DNA from: Pseudogulbenkiania sp.
GTDB lineage: Bacteria > Pseudomonadota > Gammaproteobacteria > Burkholderiales > Chromobacteriaceae
Direction of reading: 5' to 3'
Length of the DNA: 64,000 nucleotides
Assembly: GCA_018260425.1 (NCBI GenBank)
Contig: JAGLBD010000006.1
Coordinates: 1 to 64,000 of the forward strand
In this document: positions 37,917-47,747 of the stretch, in pieces
Layout of the letters: each line of letters begins with the position of its first letter
How positions within the stretch are numbered: the first letter of the stretch is position 1
The notes under the pieces: model-generated
Told to the model about the DNA's origin: nothing
Database searches by the model: none
The model's input: the letters and a program-made list of their open reading frames with translations, nothing else
Translations under genes and position numbers: made by a program

Positions 37917-38951
37917 TCAGGCGAACTTGCTACGGGCCAGTTCATCGGCGGCTCGGCTGGTTGCGACACCCGCCTCGTCGGCCTTCCTGAACACGTCGCT
38001 CAGGGTATCGGCAATGGCGCGCACACGGCCTTCGACCGAGTCGGCCGGTTCCCCGAAGTATTCCGCGCAGACCTTGATGATGCCGCCGGCGTTGATGACA
38101 TAGTCCGGAGCATAAAGGATACCGGCTTCGCGCAGACGGTCACCGATGTCATCGGTGGCCAGCTGGTTGTTGGCGGCACCCGCCACCACCTGACACTTCA
38201 AGCGCGGCAGCGTCTGCGGGTTGAGTGAAGCGCCCAGTGCGCAGGGGGCGAACACCTCGGCATCGACATCGACGATTTCATCCGGCGACACAATGATGGC
38301 GCCAAAGGCTTCGGCAGCGCGCTGGCAATTGCCGCGATCGATATCCGCCACGATCAACTGCGCACCGGCCTCATGCAACTGCCGCGCCAGATCGAAACCG
38401 ACATGGCCCAGGCCCTGTACCGCCACACGCAAACCTTTCACGGAGTCCGCGCCGAGGCGATGACGCACGGCGGCGCCAATACCCACAAAAACGCCCAGTG
38501 CCGTGGCCGGAGACGGGTCACCCCGACCGCCCAGCTCACCGGCCAAACCCGCAACATACCGGGTAGTTTCACGCACGAACTGCATATCTTCCGGCGAGGT
38601 GCCCACATCTTCCGCGGTGATGTAGCGCCCGCCCAAGCCGTCGATAGCCCGCCCCAGCGCACGGAACAACTCCGGACTCTTGGCCGTGCGGGCATCGCCG
38701 ATGATCACCGCCTTGCCACCACCGATAGGCAAACCCGCCATGGCGTTCTTGTAGGTCATGCCGCGCGACAGGCGCAGGGCATCGGTCGCTGCCGCGGTGG
38801 AGTCGGCATAGGCCCACATGCGGCTGCCGCCCATGGCAGGACCGCGTCGGGTATTGTGGATGGCGATAATGGCCTTCAGGCCGGTCTTGGCATCGCTTAC
38901 GTGGACGACCGCTTCGTGGGCGTCGAAATCAGGCAGTTCGAACAAACTCAT
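37917..38951 (-). CDS. Leucine/valine dehydrogenase (Glu/Leu/Phe/Val dehydrogenase family)
   Basis: NAD-dependent oxidative deaminase of branched-chain amino acids (344 aa). GGSRMWAYAD, the catalytic-lysine segment MTYKNAMAGLPIGGGKAVI, and the Rossmann motif VAVQGLGHVGFDLARQL fit leucine and valine dehydrogenases rather than hexameric GDH. The first step of branched-chain amino-acid breakdown is the expected role. A 12-bp inverted repeat lies 59 nt upstream of the start. Confidence 0.9.
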   Translation of the reverse strand: MSLFELPDFDAHEAVVHVSDAKTGLKAIIAIHNTRRGPAMGGSRMWAYADSTAAATDALRLSRGMTYKNAMAGLPIGGGKAVIIGDARTAKSPELFRALGRAIDGLGGRYITAEDVGTSPEDMQFVRETTRYVAGLAGELGGRGDPSPATALGVFVGIGAAVRHRLGADSVKGLRVAVQGLGHVGFDLARQLHEAGAQLIVADIDRGNCQRAAEAFGAIIVSPDEIVDVDAEVFAPCALGASLNPQTLPRLKCQVVAGAANNQLATDDIGDRLREAGILYAPDYVINAGGIIKVCAEYFGEPADSVEGRVRAIADTLSDVFRKADEAGVATSRAADELARSKFA

Positions 38952-39009
38952 GTGTCTTCTCCAACAGATTTTTGTCAGGGCAACAGGGTCCGGCCGTTAC
39001 CCAAATATA

Positions 39010-39038
39010 AACGGGTAATGATTTTGTCATTACCCGTT
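39010..39038. promoter_or_regulatory. 12-bp inverted repeat between rlhA and leucine dehydrogenase
   Basis: Perfect arms AACGGGTAATGA and TCATTACCCGTT with a 5-nt loop. On the minus strand it is followed by a short T-rich run, so it could terminate rlhA; equally it sits in the promoter region of the dehydrogenase and could be an operator. Confidence 0.6.
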
Positions 39039-39081
39039 CACATCATAACCAATCAGAACACTACCACCAATTCCTTATGCG

Positions 39082-41037
39082 TCAATGCTCGGGACGCTTG
39101 CGGAAAAACGTCACTGTCGACGTGGGCACGGTTGAAGGCGGAGGTGATTTGAGAATGTGTTTCTTCATTTTGCCGATGACGTGCATCTCGCACGGACGGC
39201 AATCGAACTTCAAGGTCAGACGTTCATTGCCGTTCACCAGCGTCATGGGCTCGGCACGGACCTGTCCCATCACCCCCTTCACCCCCTTGGCCTGCTTCGG
39301 GCACAGATTAAAGGAGAAGCGCAGACAATGCTTGGTGATCATCAACGGCACCTCGCCCTCTTCTTCATGGGCTTCATAGGCGGCCTCGATCAGCTTGACG
39401 CCATGTCGGGCATAGAAGGCATGCGCCTTGGCATTGAAGACATTACCCAGGAAACTGAGGGTTTCTTCCGGATAGGGCACTGGCGGTTCCACCGGAGCAC
39501 GACGCGGTAGACGTGGCAGCGACGCGACGCGCAGGGCCTCGAGCTGTTCAACCGCCTCGCGCCGCAGCGCCTTGACGGTGGAGGCCGGAACAAACCAGGC
39601 CTGTTTCAGATCCAGCACCACTTCGCGCGCCAGGAACAGGGTATTGCCAAGCTGGCCCAACTGCTCGCGCATGCCAGTCAACGCGCGTTCGGGCTGGTCT
39701 GCCGCGACGCGCTCGATCGGCGTCTCGACCGTGACCGTGCAGCCATCCATATCGGTGACCGTCAGTAACAGCCCGGTGGCGGAGTCGCTCAGGCGCATCC
39801 AGACTTCGATACGACGTTCGGCGGATTTACGGGTCAGTGCCAGGTCCCATTGATGGTCACGGTTGCGATGGATGGCGCTACCGACCTTGAGGCCTTCCAG
39901 CTGCGCCATCGGCTCATTGGGATAGACTCGCCAGACGTCACCGACGGCCTCGGCGCGGTTGGCCTGAATACCGACCGGCTCGCGCTTCTTCATGTAATTG
40001 AGGCCGTCGCCGTTGTGCAGCGGCTCACAGGACTCCATCTCGAACCAGTCCGGACCCAGCCGGGTGACCTCACCCACCGGAATACCAACGAACTTGGGCG
40101 AGTCGAAGGCACCGATATCGGCTTTGCGCTCGTTGACGAAATAGTCGGTGGCGCCGCGATGAAAGGTTTTGTCGGGATCAGGCGTAAAGAAGAAGGTGCA
40201 CTCGCCACTCGAGGAACGGGAGAACTCGGGGCGAGCTTCCATCAGTTCATCGAGCAAGCGGCGATAGTGGGCCGTAATGTTCTTCACATAGGCCATTTCC
40301 TTGTAACGCCCTTCGATCTTGAAGGAACGGATCCCTGCATCGATCAGCGCTTCAAGGTTGTCACTCTGATTATTGTCCTTCATCGACAGCAAATGCTTCT
40401 CGAAGGCCACCACGCCCCCGTCCTTGTCGGTCAGGGTGTAGGGCAGACGACAGGCCTGCGAACAATCGCCGCGGTTCGCGCTGCGCCCGGTCTGGGCATG
40501 GCTGATATTGCATTGCCCCGAATAGGCCACGCACAAGGCGCCATGGATGAAGAACTCCAGAGTCGCATCGGTGGCTTGATGAATCTGGCGGATCTGCTGC
40601 AGATTCAATTCCCGCGCCAGCACGATTTGGGAAAAACCGGAGTCCGCCAGGAAGCGGGCCTTTTCGACAGAGCGAATATCGGTCTGGGTACTGGCATGCA
40701 ACTGGATCGGCGGCAAGTCGATTTCCAGCAGCCCCATATCCTGAATGATCATCGCATCCACACCGGCATCGTAGAGTTGCCAGATCAGCTTTTGGGCCGG
40801 TTCGAGTTCCGCGTCATGCAGAATGGTATTCAGGGTGACAAAAATACGTGCATGGTAGCGATGGGCAAACTCGACGAGACGGGCAATATCGGCAACGTCG
40901 TTGCCGGCATTGTGGCGGGCACCGAACGATGGGCCTCCGATATAGACGGCATCGGCGCCATGGATGATGGCCTCGCGGCCGATCTCGACCGTTTTTGCCG
41001 GCGCCAGAAGTTCGAGCTGGTGGGGGAGAAGGCTCAT
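39082..41037 (-). CDS. rlhA: 23S rRNA C2501 hydroxylase RlhA (U32 family)
   Basis: 651-aa member of the peptidase U32 family; E. coli RlhA (653 aa) hydroxylates C2501 of 23S rRNA. LELLAPAKTVEIGREAI at the start, HGALCVAYSGQCNISHAQTG and RGDCSQACRLPY are the U32 signature with Fe-S-like cysteines; more conserved cysteines follow near the end (FNLCPKQ, CRPCEMHV). The full two-domain length favours RlhA over the shorter TrhP/UbiU/UbiV members. Confidence 0.9.
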   Translation of the reverse strand: MSLLPHQLELLAPAKTVEIGREAIIHGADAVYIGGPSFGARHNAGNDVADIARLVEFAHRYHARIFVTLNTILHDAELEPAQKLIWQLYDAGVDAMIIQDMGLLEIDLPPIQLHASTQTDIRSVEKARFLADSGFSQIVLARELNLQQIRQIHQATDATLEFFIHGALCVAYSGQCNISHAQTGRSANRGDCSQACRLPYTLTDKDGGVVAFEKHLLSMKDNNQSDNLEALIDAGIRSFKIEGRYKEMAYVKNITAHYRRLLDELMEARPEFSRSSSGECTFFFTPDPDKTFHRGATDYFVNERKADIGAFDSPKFVGIPVGEVTRLGPDWFEMESCEPLHNGDGLNYMKKREPVGIQANRAEAVGDVWRVYPNEPMAQLEGLKVGSAIHRNRDHQWDLALTRKSAERRIEVWMRLSDSATGLLLTVTDMDGCTVTVETPIERVAADQPERALTGMREQLGQLGNTLFLAREVVLDLKQAWFVPASTVKALRREAVEQLEALRVASLPRLPRRAPVEPPVPYPEETLSFLGNVFNAKAHAFYARHGVKLIEAAYEAHEEEGEVPLMITKHCLRFSFNLCPKQAKGVKGVMGQVRAEPMTLVNGNERLTLKFDCRPCEMHVIGKMKKHILKSPPPSTVPTSTVTFFRKRPEH

Positions 41038-41064
41038 GGGATTCGGGCTCCAGAGTACAAACGT

Positions 41065-41098
41065 AAAAAAGCCGCCTGGTTTTATCCAAGCGGCTTTT
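41065..41098 (-). terminator. Terminator of the tRNA-Phe transcript
   Basis: A 13-bp stem with one mismatch (41067-41079 with 41086-41098) and T run on the minus strand, just past the 3' end of the tRNA and before rlhA. Confidence 0.88.
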
Positions 41099-41104
41099 CA
41101 AATC

Positions 41105-41180
41105 TGGTGGCCAAGGGCGGAATCGAACCACCGACACGCGGATTTTCAATCCGCTGCTCTACCAACTGAGCTACTTGGCC
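41105..41180 (-). tRNA. tRNA-Phe (anticodon GAA)
   Basis: 76 nt folding as a cloverleaf with acceptor GGCCAAG/CTTGGCC, D-loop AGCTCAGTTGGTAGAGC, anticodon stem GCGGA/TCCGC holding loop TTGAAAA (anticodon GAA), and T-loop GGTTCGATTCC. CCA is encoded. Confidence 0.98.
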
Positions 41181-41219
41181 GTCTTCTGTTTCAGCGCTGT
41201 GTTGCTGTCAGAGGTCGCC

Positions 41220-41248
41220 ATTTAACCAGAGCTAAACGCTTCGGTCAA
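41220..41248 (-). promoter_or_regulatory. Sigma-70 promoter of tRNA-Phe
   Basis: TTGACC (41243-41248) and TTAAAT (41220-41225) with a 17-bp spacer on the minus strand, 40 nt before the tRNA 5' end. Confidence 0.7.
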
Positions 41249-41292
41249 CACCTTTTGCGCATTATTTTTAAAAAAATCCGCATTAAAAAAAT

Positions 41293-41937
41293 TTACGCCA
41301 CAAAATCAGGCTGTTGCGAAGGATGCGCCGCAATGAATTCTTCACGCTCGTTCAGCACCGCGTCGATACGCAACAAGGTCGGACAGGCAGAAATATCCAC
41401 ATTAAAGCGTCTGGCACTGAAAATTTGTGGAACAAGGCAGATATCGGCCAGGGAAATCGCGTCGCCGACGGCAAATTTTCCGGCAGTTTGCGCCACCTGT
41501 TTCTCGACCGCCGCCAATCCCTGCCCGATCCAGCGCCGAAACCATGCATCGCGCCCTGAGTCGCCGACCTCCAGTTCGGCCGCCAGATACTTCATCACCC
41601 GCTGGTTATTGAGGGGATGGATATCGCAGGCAATCGCCTGGGCGATCGCCCGGATCGAGGCCCGCTCGAAGGCATCTCCCGGTAACAAGCGATGCGTCTG
41701 CGGATAGGCCTCATCCAAATACTCGCAGATCGCCAGCGACTGGGTCAGTACCTTGCCATTATCGATCAGTGTCGGCAGCAAGCCCTGGGGATTCACGCCC
41801 AGATAGTCGCCATGCTGCTCGCCTTTCAGCAAATTCACCGCTTCATGGCGGTAGGCCAGCCCCTTGAGATTAAGGGCCAGCCTGACCCGGTAGGAGGTCG
41901 ACGAGCGGAAATAGCCATATAACACCCGCTCAGTCAT
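41293..41937 (-). CDS. maiA: Maleylacetoacetate isomerase (zeta-class GST)
   Basis: Isomerises maleylacetoacetate to fumarylacetoacetate in tyrosine breakdown. The 214-aa GST-fold protein starts MTERVLYGYFRSSTSYRVRLALN, with the zeta-class SSxSxRVR active-site motif. NPQGLLPTLID and QSLAICEYLDE are the glutathione-binding segments. The ATG at 41937 overlaps the upstream hydrolase gene by 8 nt, so translation is probably coupled. Confidence 0.92.
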   Translation of the reverse strand: MTERVLYGYFRSSTSYRVRLALNLKGLAYRHEAVNLLKGEQHGDYLGVNPQGLLPTLIDNGKVLTQSLAICEYLDEAYPQTHRLLPGDAFERASIRAIAQAIACDIHPLNNQRVMKYLAAELEVGDSGRDAWFRRWIGQGLAAVEKQVAQTAGKFAVGDAISLADICLVPQIFSARRFNVDISACPTLLRIDAVLNEREEFIAAHPSQQPDFVA

Positions 41938-42913
41938 GTGCCACCACCTTCTGGTTGATTTCACCAAACAGACTGCGGCCCTCGTTGTCGTGCATGGTAA
42001 TGCGCACCGTATCACCGACCTTCATGAACGGTGTTTGCGGCGCCCCCTGCTCGATGGTTTCGATCATGCGGACTTCGGCAATGCAGCAGAACCCTTTGCT
42101 GCGGTCTTTATTGGAGACCGTTCCCGACCCTACGATGGAGCCTGCGCACAGCTCGCGGGTACGCGCGACATGCGCCACCAGTTCCGGGAAAGAAAACTGC
42201 ATTTCCACCCCGGCATTCGGGCTACCGAACCAGGTGCCGTTGTACTCGACCTCCAACGGCAAATGCACCTTGCCATCTCGCCAGGCCGTCCCCAGCTCAT
42301 CGGGGGTCACCGCGACCGGAGAAAAAGCGGTAGCCGGCTTGCTCTGGAAAAACCCGAAGCCCTTGGCCAGTTCACCCGGAATCAGCCCCCGCAGACTGAC
42401 GTCGTTGACCAACATCAGCAAGCGGATGGCCGCGGCACATTCGGCTGGCGACGCTCCGAGCGGGACATCGCCGGTCACCACGGCGACCTCGCCCTCGAAA
42501 TCCAGCCCCCAGGCCGCATCGCGCAGCGGAATATCCGCGCCGGGCGCCAGAAAGGCGTCCGAGCCGCCCTGATACATCAGCGGATCAGAGTAAAAACTGG
42601 CAGGAACCTCGGCGCCTCTGGCACGGCGCACCAGTTCGACATGATTCAGATAGGCACTGCCATCCGCCCACTGGTAGGCACGCGGCAACGGGCTCAGACA
42701 CTGCCCGGCATCGAAGGCCACGCAGTCAGGTAGCTCACCGCGATTGAGCGCAGCGTACAGTTCCTCCAGCAGAGGAAAAACCGACGCCCAATTGTCCAGA
42801 GCGTACTGCAGGGTCGGCACGCGGTCCCCGGCGGCAACGGCACGGGTCAGGTCACGGCTGACCAGCATCAGGCTGCCGTCGCGGGTGGCATTACGGTAAG
42901 TGGCAAATTTCAT
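41930..42913 (-). CDS. Fumarylacetoacetate hydrolase family protein
   Basis: Last step of homogentisate breakdown, giving fumarate and acetoacetate. The 327-aa protein starts MKFATYRNATRDGSLMLVS and has the FAH catalytic core (GLDFEGEVAVVTGD, ARTRELCAGSIVGSGTVSN, MKVGDTVRITMHD). The two-domain length fits bacterial FahA-type enzymes. It lies between hpd and maiA; homogentisate dioxygenase (hmgA) is not in the window. Confidence 0.9.
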   Translation of the reverse strand: MKFATYRNATRDGSLMLVSRDLTRAVAAGDRVPTLQYALDNWASVFPLLEELYAALNRGELPDCVAFDAGQCLSPLPRAYQWADGSAYLNHVELVRRARGAEVPASFYSDPLMYQGGSDAFLAPGADIPLRDAAWGLDFEGEVAVVTGDVPLGASPAECAAAIRLLMLVNDVSLRGLIPGELAKGFGFFQSKPATAFSPVAVTPDELGTAWRDGKVHLPLEVEYNGTWFGSPNAGVEMQFSFPELVAHVARTRELCAGSIVGSGTVSNKDRSKGFCCIAEVRMIETIEQGAPQTPFMKVGDTVRITMHDNEGRSLFGEINQKVVAHD

Positions 42914-42992
42914 AGTGTCATGTCTTGTAGGGTGAGGACGCCGTTTGTCACGGCGTCCTGCGGTCATGCAGAGAATCGTCGGCAAAAACCGG

Positions 42993-44072
42993 TCAGTCGG
43001 CCTTGAGAACACCACGCTTGATCTGGTCTTCTTCAATGGACTCGAAGAGCGCCTTGAAGTTGCCTTCGCCAAACCCTTCGTTACCCTTGCGCTGGATGAT
43101 CTCGAAGAAGATTGGTCCGATAACGGTTTCAGTAAAGATCTGCAACAGGATGCCGGTGCCTTCCACCGGGGCGCCATCGATCAGGATACGGTTGCGGCGC
43201 AGGCGTTCGAGATCCTCGCCGTGTCCCGGAACCCGGGCATCGGTACGGTCATAATAGCTGTCGGGCGTATCGAGGAAACGGGTTCCGGCCGCCTTGAGGG
43301 TTTCCACCGTGTAGAAGATGTCATCGGTGGACAAGGCAATGTGCTGGATGCCCTCGCCGTTGTATTCGCGTAGGAATTCTTCGATCTGGCTCTTGTCGTC
43401 GGACGACTCGTTGATCGGGATGCGAATCTTGCCACACGGGCTGGTCATGGCACGGGACACCAGCCCGGTCAGCTTGCCTTCGATATCAAAGTAGCGGATT
43501 TCGCGGAAGTTGCCGATCTGCTCGTAGAAGCCTCCCCACGTCGCCATATTGCCGCGCATGACGTTATGGGTCAGGTGGTCGATTTCTTTCAAACCGACTC
43601 CCGCCGGATGCTGGTCTACCCCCTCCAGCGGAACGAAATCGATATCGTAAATGCTCAGACCGTTGCGCTTGTCGACGAAGTACAAGGCCGACCCGCCAAT
43701 GCCTTCCACCGCCGGAATATTCAGCTCCATGAATCCGATCGGGTGGGTATAGGGTTTGGCACCATGGGCGACCGCATACTCAAAGGCCTTGCCGGCATCG
43801 GCAACACGCCAGGCCATGGCACATGCCGATGGACCATGCGTCTGGGCAAACTGGCTAAACGGCGGGCGGGCTTCGCCATTGAGAATGAAGTTGATATCGC
43901 CCTGACGGAACAGGCTGACATCTTTGCTGCGATGGCGGGCCACTTCGGTAAACCCCAGCGACAGGAACAAGGCCTTCAGTCTGGCAACGCCCTCGGCGCT
44001 CGGGGCCGTGTATTCGACAAACTCGAAACCGTCGGTTGCGAGCGGATTGGTGGTCAGGTTCTCCATTTTCAT
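42993..44072 (-). CDS. hpd: 4-hydroxyphenylpyruvate dioxygenase
   Basis: Fe(II) enzyme turning 4-hydroxyphenylpyruvate into homogentisate (359 aa). The metal ligands are His166 (EIDHLTHNV), His244 (GIQHIAL) and Glu324 (IFFEIIQRKGN), at positions close to those of P. fluorescens HPPD. GAGGAG precedes the ATG. First gene of hpd-fahA-maiA and divergent from an Lrp-type regulator. Confidence 0.97.
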   Translation of the reverse strand: MKMENLTTNPLATDGFEFVEYTAPSAEGVARLKALFLSLGFTEVARHRSKDVSLFRQGDINFILNGEARPPFSQFAQTHGPSACAMAWRVADAGKAFEYAVAHGAKPYTHPIGFMELNIPAVEGIGGSALYFVDKRNGLSIYDIDFVPLEGVDQHPAGVGLKEIDHLTHNVMRGNMATWGGFYEQIGNFREIRYFDIEGKLTGLVSRAMTSPCGKIRIPINESSDDKSQIEEFLREYNGEGIQHIALSTDDIFYTVETLKAAGTRFLDTPDSYYDRTDARVPGHGEDLERLRRNRILIDGAPVEGTGILLQIFTETVIGPIFFEIIQRKGNEGFGEGNFKALFESIEEDQIKRGVLKAD

Positions 44073-44264
44073 GCCGTTTCTCCTCTTGTTTTATTGGATC
44101 ATCCACGGGTCGACAGGGGAATCCGCTGTCAGCCATCAGCCATGACACGAAGATTTTAGGTCTTTTATTCTATGGAAAGATGTCAGCAATTTTCTTGCGT
44201 TCATGTCGGGCTTCACGTAAAACGGAGAACAATATTGCAGACAACCATTGATTTACGACAAATC

Positions 44265-44756
44265 ATGCCAACACTGACGCTGGATAAAACCGACCTGCGC
44301 ATTCTTGCCGAACTACAAGCCAATGGGCGGCTAAGCAATGTCGAACTCTCGGAAAAAGTCGCGCTGTCGCCCTCCCCTTGCCTGAGACGCCTCAAGCAAC
44401 TGGAAGACAGCGGAGTGATAAAACGGTATGTTGCGCTGCTGGACCCGGCCCGCATCGGACTCGGGCTACAGGCGTTTGTCAGGGTGATTCTGGAGAAGCG
44501 CGGCAATGCGCATGCCGACACCTTTCTGGAAGCGGTGCAGCGCTGGCCGGAAGTCATCAACTGCTATGCCATGACCGGGGAGATGGACTACCTGCTGCAG
44601 GTCTATTTCGAGGATATGGAGCACTTCTCGCGCTTCGTCATGAATGAACTGCTGCAACATCCCGGCATCGAGGATATCAAGTCAAGTTTTGTGCTCAAGG
44701 AGTTCAAGCGCACCACGGCTCTGCCCCTCAATCATCTTCGGCAAAGCACAGGCTGA
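44265..44756 (+). CDS. Lrp/AsnC-family transcriptional regulator
   Basis: 163 aa: an N-terminal helix-turn-helix (LDKTDLRILAELQANGRLSNVELSEKVALSPSPCLRRLKQLE is the usual Lrp start, here read in pieces) and a C-terminal RAM ligand domain (AMTGEMDYLLQVYFEDME). The ATG giving MPTLTLD is used. Divergent from hpd with a 190-nt shared upstream region, so it probably controls tyrosine catabolism in response to an amino acid (inference). Confidence 0.9.
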   Translation: MPTLTLDKTDLRILAELQANGRLSNVELSEKVALSPSPCLRRLKQLEDSGVIKRYVALLDPARIGLGLQAFVRVILEKRGNAHADTFLEAVQRWPEVINCYAMTGEMDYLLQVYFEDMEHFSRFVMNELLQHPGIEDIKSSFVLKEFKRTTALPLNHLRQSTG

Positions 44757-44768
44757 CGGAATTCACCG

Positions 44769-44801
44769 AATAATAAACCCGGCCAGGCCGGGTTTATTAT
44801 T
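44769..44801. terminator. Perfect palindrome acting as bidirectional terminator
   Basis: Arms of 16 bp around a single central A, AT-rich outside and GC-rich inside (AATAATAAACCCGGCC and its complement). Located between the converging Lrp and UPF0114 genes. Confidence 0.85.
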
Positions 44802-44808
44802 GGAGGGA

Positions 44809-45351
44809 TCAATGAGCGTTCTGCACCGTTGAATTGAGCAGTTTGTCCGTGAACGCAATCGCCGCGGCCGAGACCAAAAAGGCCAAATGCAGAAACAACT
44901 GCCACATGATGGTGTGATCTTCCATGCGGCTGGCGTTGATGAAGGTCTGCAGCAAATGAATCGAGGAGATACTGATAATCGCCATCGACAATTTGACCTT
45001 CAGCACCGAGGCATTGACGTGATCCAGCCATTCGGGCTGATCCGGGTGGTCGTCGATGCGCAACCGCGATACGAAGGTTTCGTAGCCCCCCACGGTCACC
45101 ATCAGCAGCAGATTGGCAATCATTACCACATCGATCAAGCCCAGCACCGACAACATGATGTCGGTTTCCGACAGGTCGGACAGACTCGTCAGCAAGTGAT
45201 ACAGCGAAGCCAGAAACTTCCAAGCATACACCCCTTGCACTACGATCAGTCCAAGGTAAATCGGCAATTGCAGCCAACGGCTGAGAAAAATCACGCGCCC
45301 CAATCGTGATTTGATCGGGGAGTCCTGAGTGGTAGTTTTCGCCAAGCTCAT
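44809..45351 (-). CDS. UPF0114 (YqhA-like) membrane protein
   Basis: 180 aa with four hydrophobic segments (for example [16 protein letters not shown] and [20 protein letters not shown]); the [10 protein letters not shown] and [19 protein letters not shown] segments are diagnostic of the YqhA family. The function is unknown. It follows metF by 22 nt and is probably the last gene of the ahcY-metF operon. Confidence 0.88.
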   Translation of the reverse strand: MSLAKTTTQDSPIKSRLGRVIFLSRWLQLPIYLGLIVVQGVYAWKFLASLYHLLTSLSDLSETDIMLSVLGLIDVVMIANLLLMVTVGGYETFVSRLRIDDHPDQPEWLDHVNASVLKVKLSMAIISISSIHLLQTFINASRMEDHTIMWQLFLHLAFLVSAAAIAFTDKLLNSTVQNAH

Positions 45352-45373
45352 GAAATTCGTGAAACTCCTGTCG

Positions 45374-46210
45374 TCAAAGTCCCAGACGTTGCCAGATGGT
45401 CGACACTAGCCCTGCCTGGTTGAGGGTATAAAAATGCAAACCGGGAGCCCCTTGGGCCAGCAGCCGGTCGCAAAGTTCCGTCACCACATCCAGCCCCAGC
45501 GCCCGGATCGACGCGGTATCGTCCAGATAGGCCTGCATACGCAAACGCAGCCAGCGTGGCACTTCGGCACCGCACATATCCGAGAAGCGGCAGAGTTGGC
45601 CAAAATTGGAGATCGGCATGATACCCGGAACGATGGGAATGGTCACACCCCGGGCCTGGGCTTCGTCGACAAAGCGGAAGTAGGCATCGGCATTGAAGAA
45701 ATATTGAGTCATGGCCGAATTGGCTCCGGCATTGACCTTGCGGACAAAGTTGTCCATGTCGTCCTCGGCCGAACGGGCCTGAGGATGAAATTCAGGATAG
45801 GCCGCCACCTCGATATGGAAATGGTCGCCATGGTTTTCCCGGATGAAGGCCACCAGTTCGTTGGCGTAACGAAAATCGCCGATTTCCACCATGCCGGACG
45901 GAATGTCGCCCCGCAAGGCCACCACATGGCGAATGCCATGACTCCGATACTCGTCGAGAATGGCGCTGACGCTCTCCCGGGTCGAACCGATGCATGACAA
46001 GTGCGGCGCGGCGGCATGTCCTTCACTGCGGATTTCCAGCACTGTCGACAAGGTCCCTTCCCGGGTCGTGCCACCGGCACCGAACGTGACAGAAAAGAAT
46101 TCCGGCTGCAATTGCGCCAGTTGACGACGGGTGGTACGAAGCTTTTCCACACCCTCTGGTGTGCGCGGCGGGAAGAACTCGAAACTGAACGTGCGTTTGC
46201 TTGACCTCAT
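45374..46210 (-). CDS. metF: 5,10-methylenetetrahydrofolate reductase
   Basis: FAD enzyme making 5-methyl-THF for methionine synthesis. The 278-aa TIM-barrel protein starts with [17 protein letters not shown] and has [24 protein letters not shown] and [15 protein letters not shown]. It follows ahcY by 68 nt with a hairpin in between and is expected to be under the same SAH riboswitch. Confidence 0.97.
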   Translation of the reverse strand: MRSSKRTFSFEFFPPRTPEGVEKLRTTRRQLAQLQPEFFSVTFGAGGTTREGTLSTVLEIRSEGHAAAPHLSCIGSTRESVSAILDEYRSHGIRHVVALRGDIPSGMVEIGDFRYANELVAFIRENHGDHFHIEVAAYPEFHPQARSAEDDMDNFVRKVNAGANSAMTQYFFNADAYFRFVDEAQARGVTIPIVPGIMPISNFGQLCRFSDMCGAEVPRWLRLRMQAYLDDTASIRALGLDVVTELCDRLLAQGAPGLHFYTLNQAGLVSTIWQRLGL

Positions 46211-46240
46211 GATGCTCCCTTGTATCCCGATTTTATTATT

Positions 46241-46272
46241 GCCTCCGGAGGCGTGACGCCCCCGGAGGAGGC
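46241..46272 (-). terminator. Intercistronic hairpin between ahcY and metF
   Basis: A GC-rich hairpin (GCCTCC...GGAGGC outer stem, GGCG-TGA-CGCC inner) lies just after the ahcY stop. There is no T run; likely a partial attenuator or mRNA processing/stability element. Confidence 0.5.
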
Positions 46273-46278
46273 TAACGC

Positions 46279-47676
46279 TTAGTAGCGATAGTGGTTCGGC
46301 TTGTACGGGCCTTCTTTGGGCACGCTGATATAGGCCGACTGTGCATCACTCAATACGGTCAGTTCGGCGCCGATGCGTTTCAGATGCAAACGCGCCACCT
46401 TCTCGTCGAGATGCTTGGGCAACACATAGACTTCCTTACCGTAGGCTTCGCCACGGGTAAACAACTCGATCTGCGCCAGCACCTGATTGGTGAAGGAGTT
46501 GGACATCACAAAACTCGGGTGTCCGGTGGCGCAGCCGAGGTTGACCAGACGACCTTCGGCCAACAGGATGATGCGTTTGCCGTCCGGGAAGATGATGTGA
46601 TCGACCTGCGGTTTGATGGTGTCCCATTGATACTGGCGCAGGCTGGCGACCTCGATCTCGGAGTCGAAGTGACCGATATTGCAGACGATGGCCTGATTGC
46701 GCATGGCCTTCATGTGACCATGGTTGATCACATTCACGTTGCCGGTGGCCGTCACGAAGATGTCCGCCTTGTCGGCCGCCCAGTCCATGGTCACCACGCG
46801 ATAGCCTTCCATCGCCGCTTGCAAGGCACAGATCGGGTCGATCTCCGTGATCCACACCGTCGCACCCAAACCGCGCAGACTCTGGGCGCAGCCTTTGCCG
46901 ACATCGCCATAGCCCGCCACCACCGCCACCTTGCCGGCAATCATCACGTCGGTAGCACGTTTGATACCGTCGACCAGCGACTCGCGGCACCCATACAGAT
47001 TGTCGAATTTGGACTTGGTGACCGAATCATTGACGTTGAATGCCGGGAACGGCAGACGACCCTCTTTCTGCAACTGGTAGAGACGATGCACACCGGTGGT
47101 GGTTTCTTCGGTCACGCCGCGGATATGGGCCAGACGGCTGGAGTACCAGTGCGGGTCTTTGTCCAGATAACGGGCAATCGCGGCGTACAGAGCGACCTCT
47201 TCGTCATTGGTCGGCGCGGCCAGAACGCTGCGATCCTGCTCGGCACGCGAACCCAGCATCAACAGCAAGGTGGCATCGCCGCCATCGTCGAGAATCATAT
47301 TGGCCGGTTCGCCAGACCACTCGAAGATCTTGTGGCTGAATTCCCAGTATTCGTCGAGGCTTTCCCCTTTGTGGGCAAACACCGGAATACCGGCAGCCGC
47401 AATCGCGGCGGCAGCATGGTCTTGCGTGGAGAAAATATTGCAGGACGCCCAGCGCACTTCGGCACCCAGCGCGACCAGCGTCTCGATCAGCACGGCGGTC
47501 TGGATGGTCATGTGCAGAGAACCGGCGATACGGGCTCCCTTGAGCGGCAGGCTGCCGGCGTATTCTTCACGCAATGCCATCAGACCGGGCATCTCGGTCT
47601 CGGCGATATTCAGTTCTTTGCGACCCCAGTCAGCCAGCGACAGGTCGGCAACCTTGAAATCCTTGAAGTCAGCCAT
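46279..47676 (-). CDS. ahcY: Adenosylhomocysteinase
   Basis: Hydrolyses S-adenosylhomocysteine to homocysteine and adenosine, clearing the inhibitor of methyltransferases. The 465-aa NAD-dependent enzyme shows [29 protein letters not shown] (NAD site), GHFDSEIEV and the C-terminal [10 protein letters not shown]. The ATG at 47676 has AAGGA upstream; a longer frame of 15 residues runs into the leader. Its mRNA leader carries an SAH riboswitch. Confidence 0.98.
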   Translation of the reverse strand: MADFKDFKVADLSLADWGRKELNIAETEMPGLMALREEYAGSLPLKGARIAGSLHMTIQTAVLIETLVALGAEVRWASCNIFSTQDHAAAAIAAAGIPVFAHKGESLDEYWEFSHKIFEWSGEPANMILDDGGDATLLLMLGSRAEQDRSVLAAPTNDEEVALYAAIARYLDKDPHWYSSRLAHIRGVTEETTTGVHRLYQLQKEGRLPFPAFNVNDSVTKSKFDNLYGCRESLVDGIKRATDVMIAGKVAVVAGYGDVGKGCAQSLRGLGATVWITEIDPICALQAAMEGYRVVTMDWAADKADIFVTATGNVNVINHGHMKAMRNQAIVCNIGHFDSEIEVASLRQYQWDTIKPQVDHIIFPDGKRIILLAEGRLVNLGCATGHPSFVMSNSFTNQVLAQIELFTRGEAYGKEVYVLPKHLDEKVARLHLKRIGAELTVLSDAQSAYISVPKEGPYKPNHYRY

Positions 47677-47702
47677 CGTCAAATCCTTGCACGAGGCCGG
47701 GA

Positions 47703-47738
47703 GGGATGCGCTCACCCGCATCCCGTGCCCGGCACGGG
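47703..47738 (-). promoter_or_regulatory. Mutually exclusive hairpins between the SAH aptamer and ahcY
   Basis: Two perfect hairpins share the three bases 47722-47724: CCCGTGC/GCACGGG (47722-47738, loop 3 nt) and GGGATGCG/CGCATCCC (47703-47724). Both cannot form fully at once. They sit between the aptamer and the ahcY ribosome binding site and may be the expression platform. Confidence 0.55.
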
Positions 47739-47747
47739 TTGTCAGGC

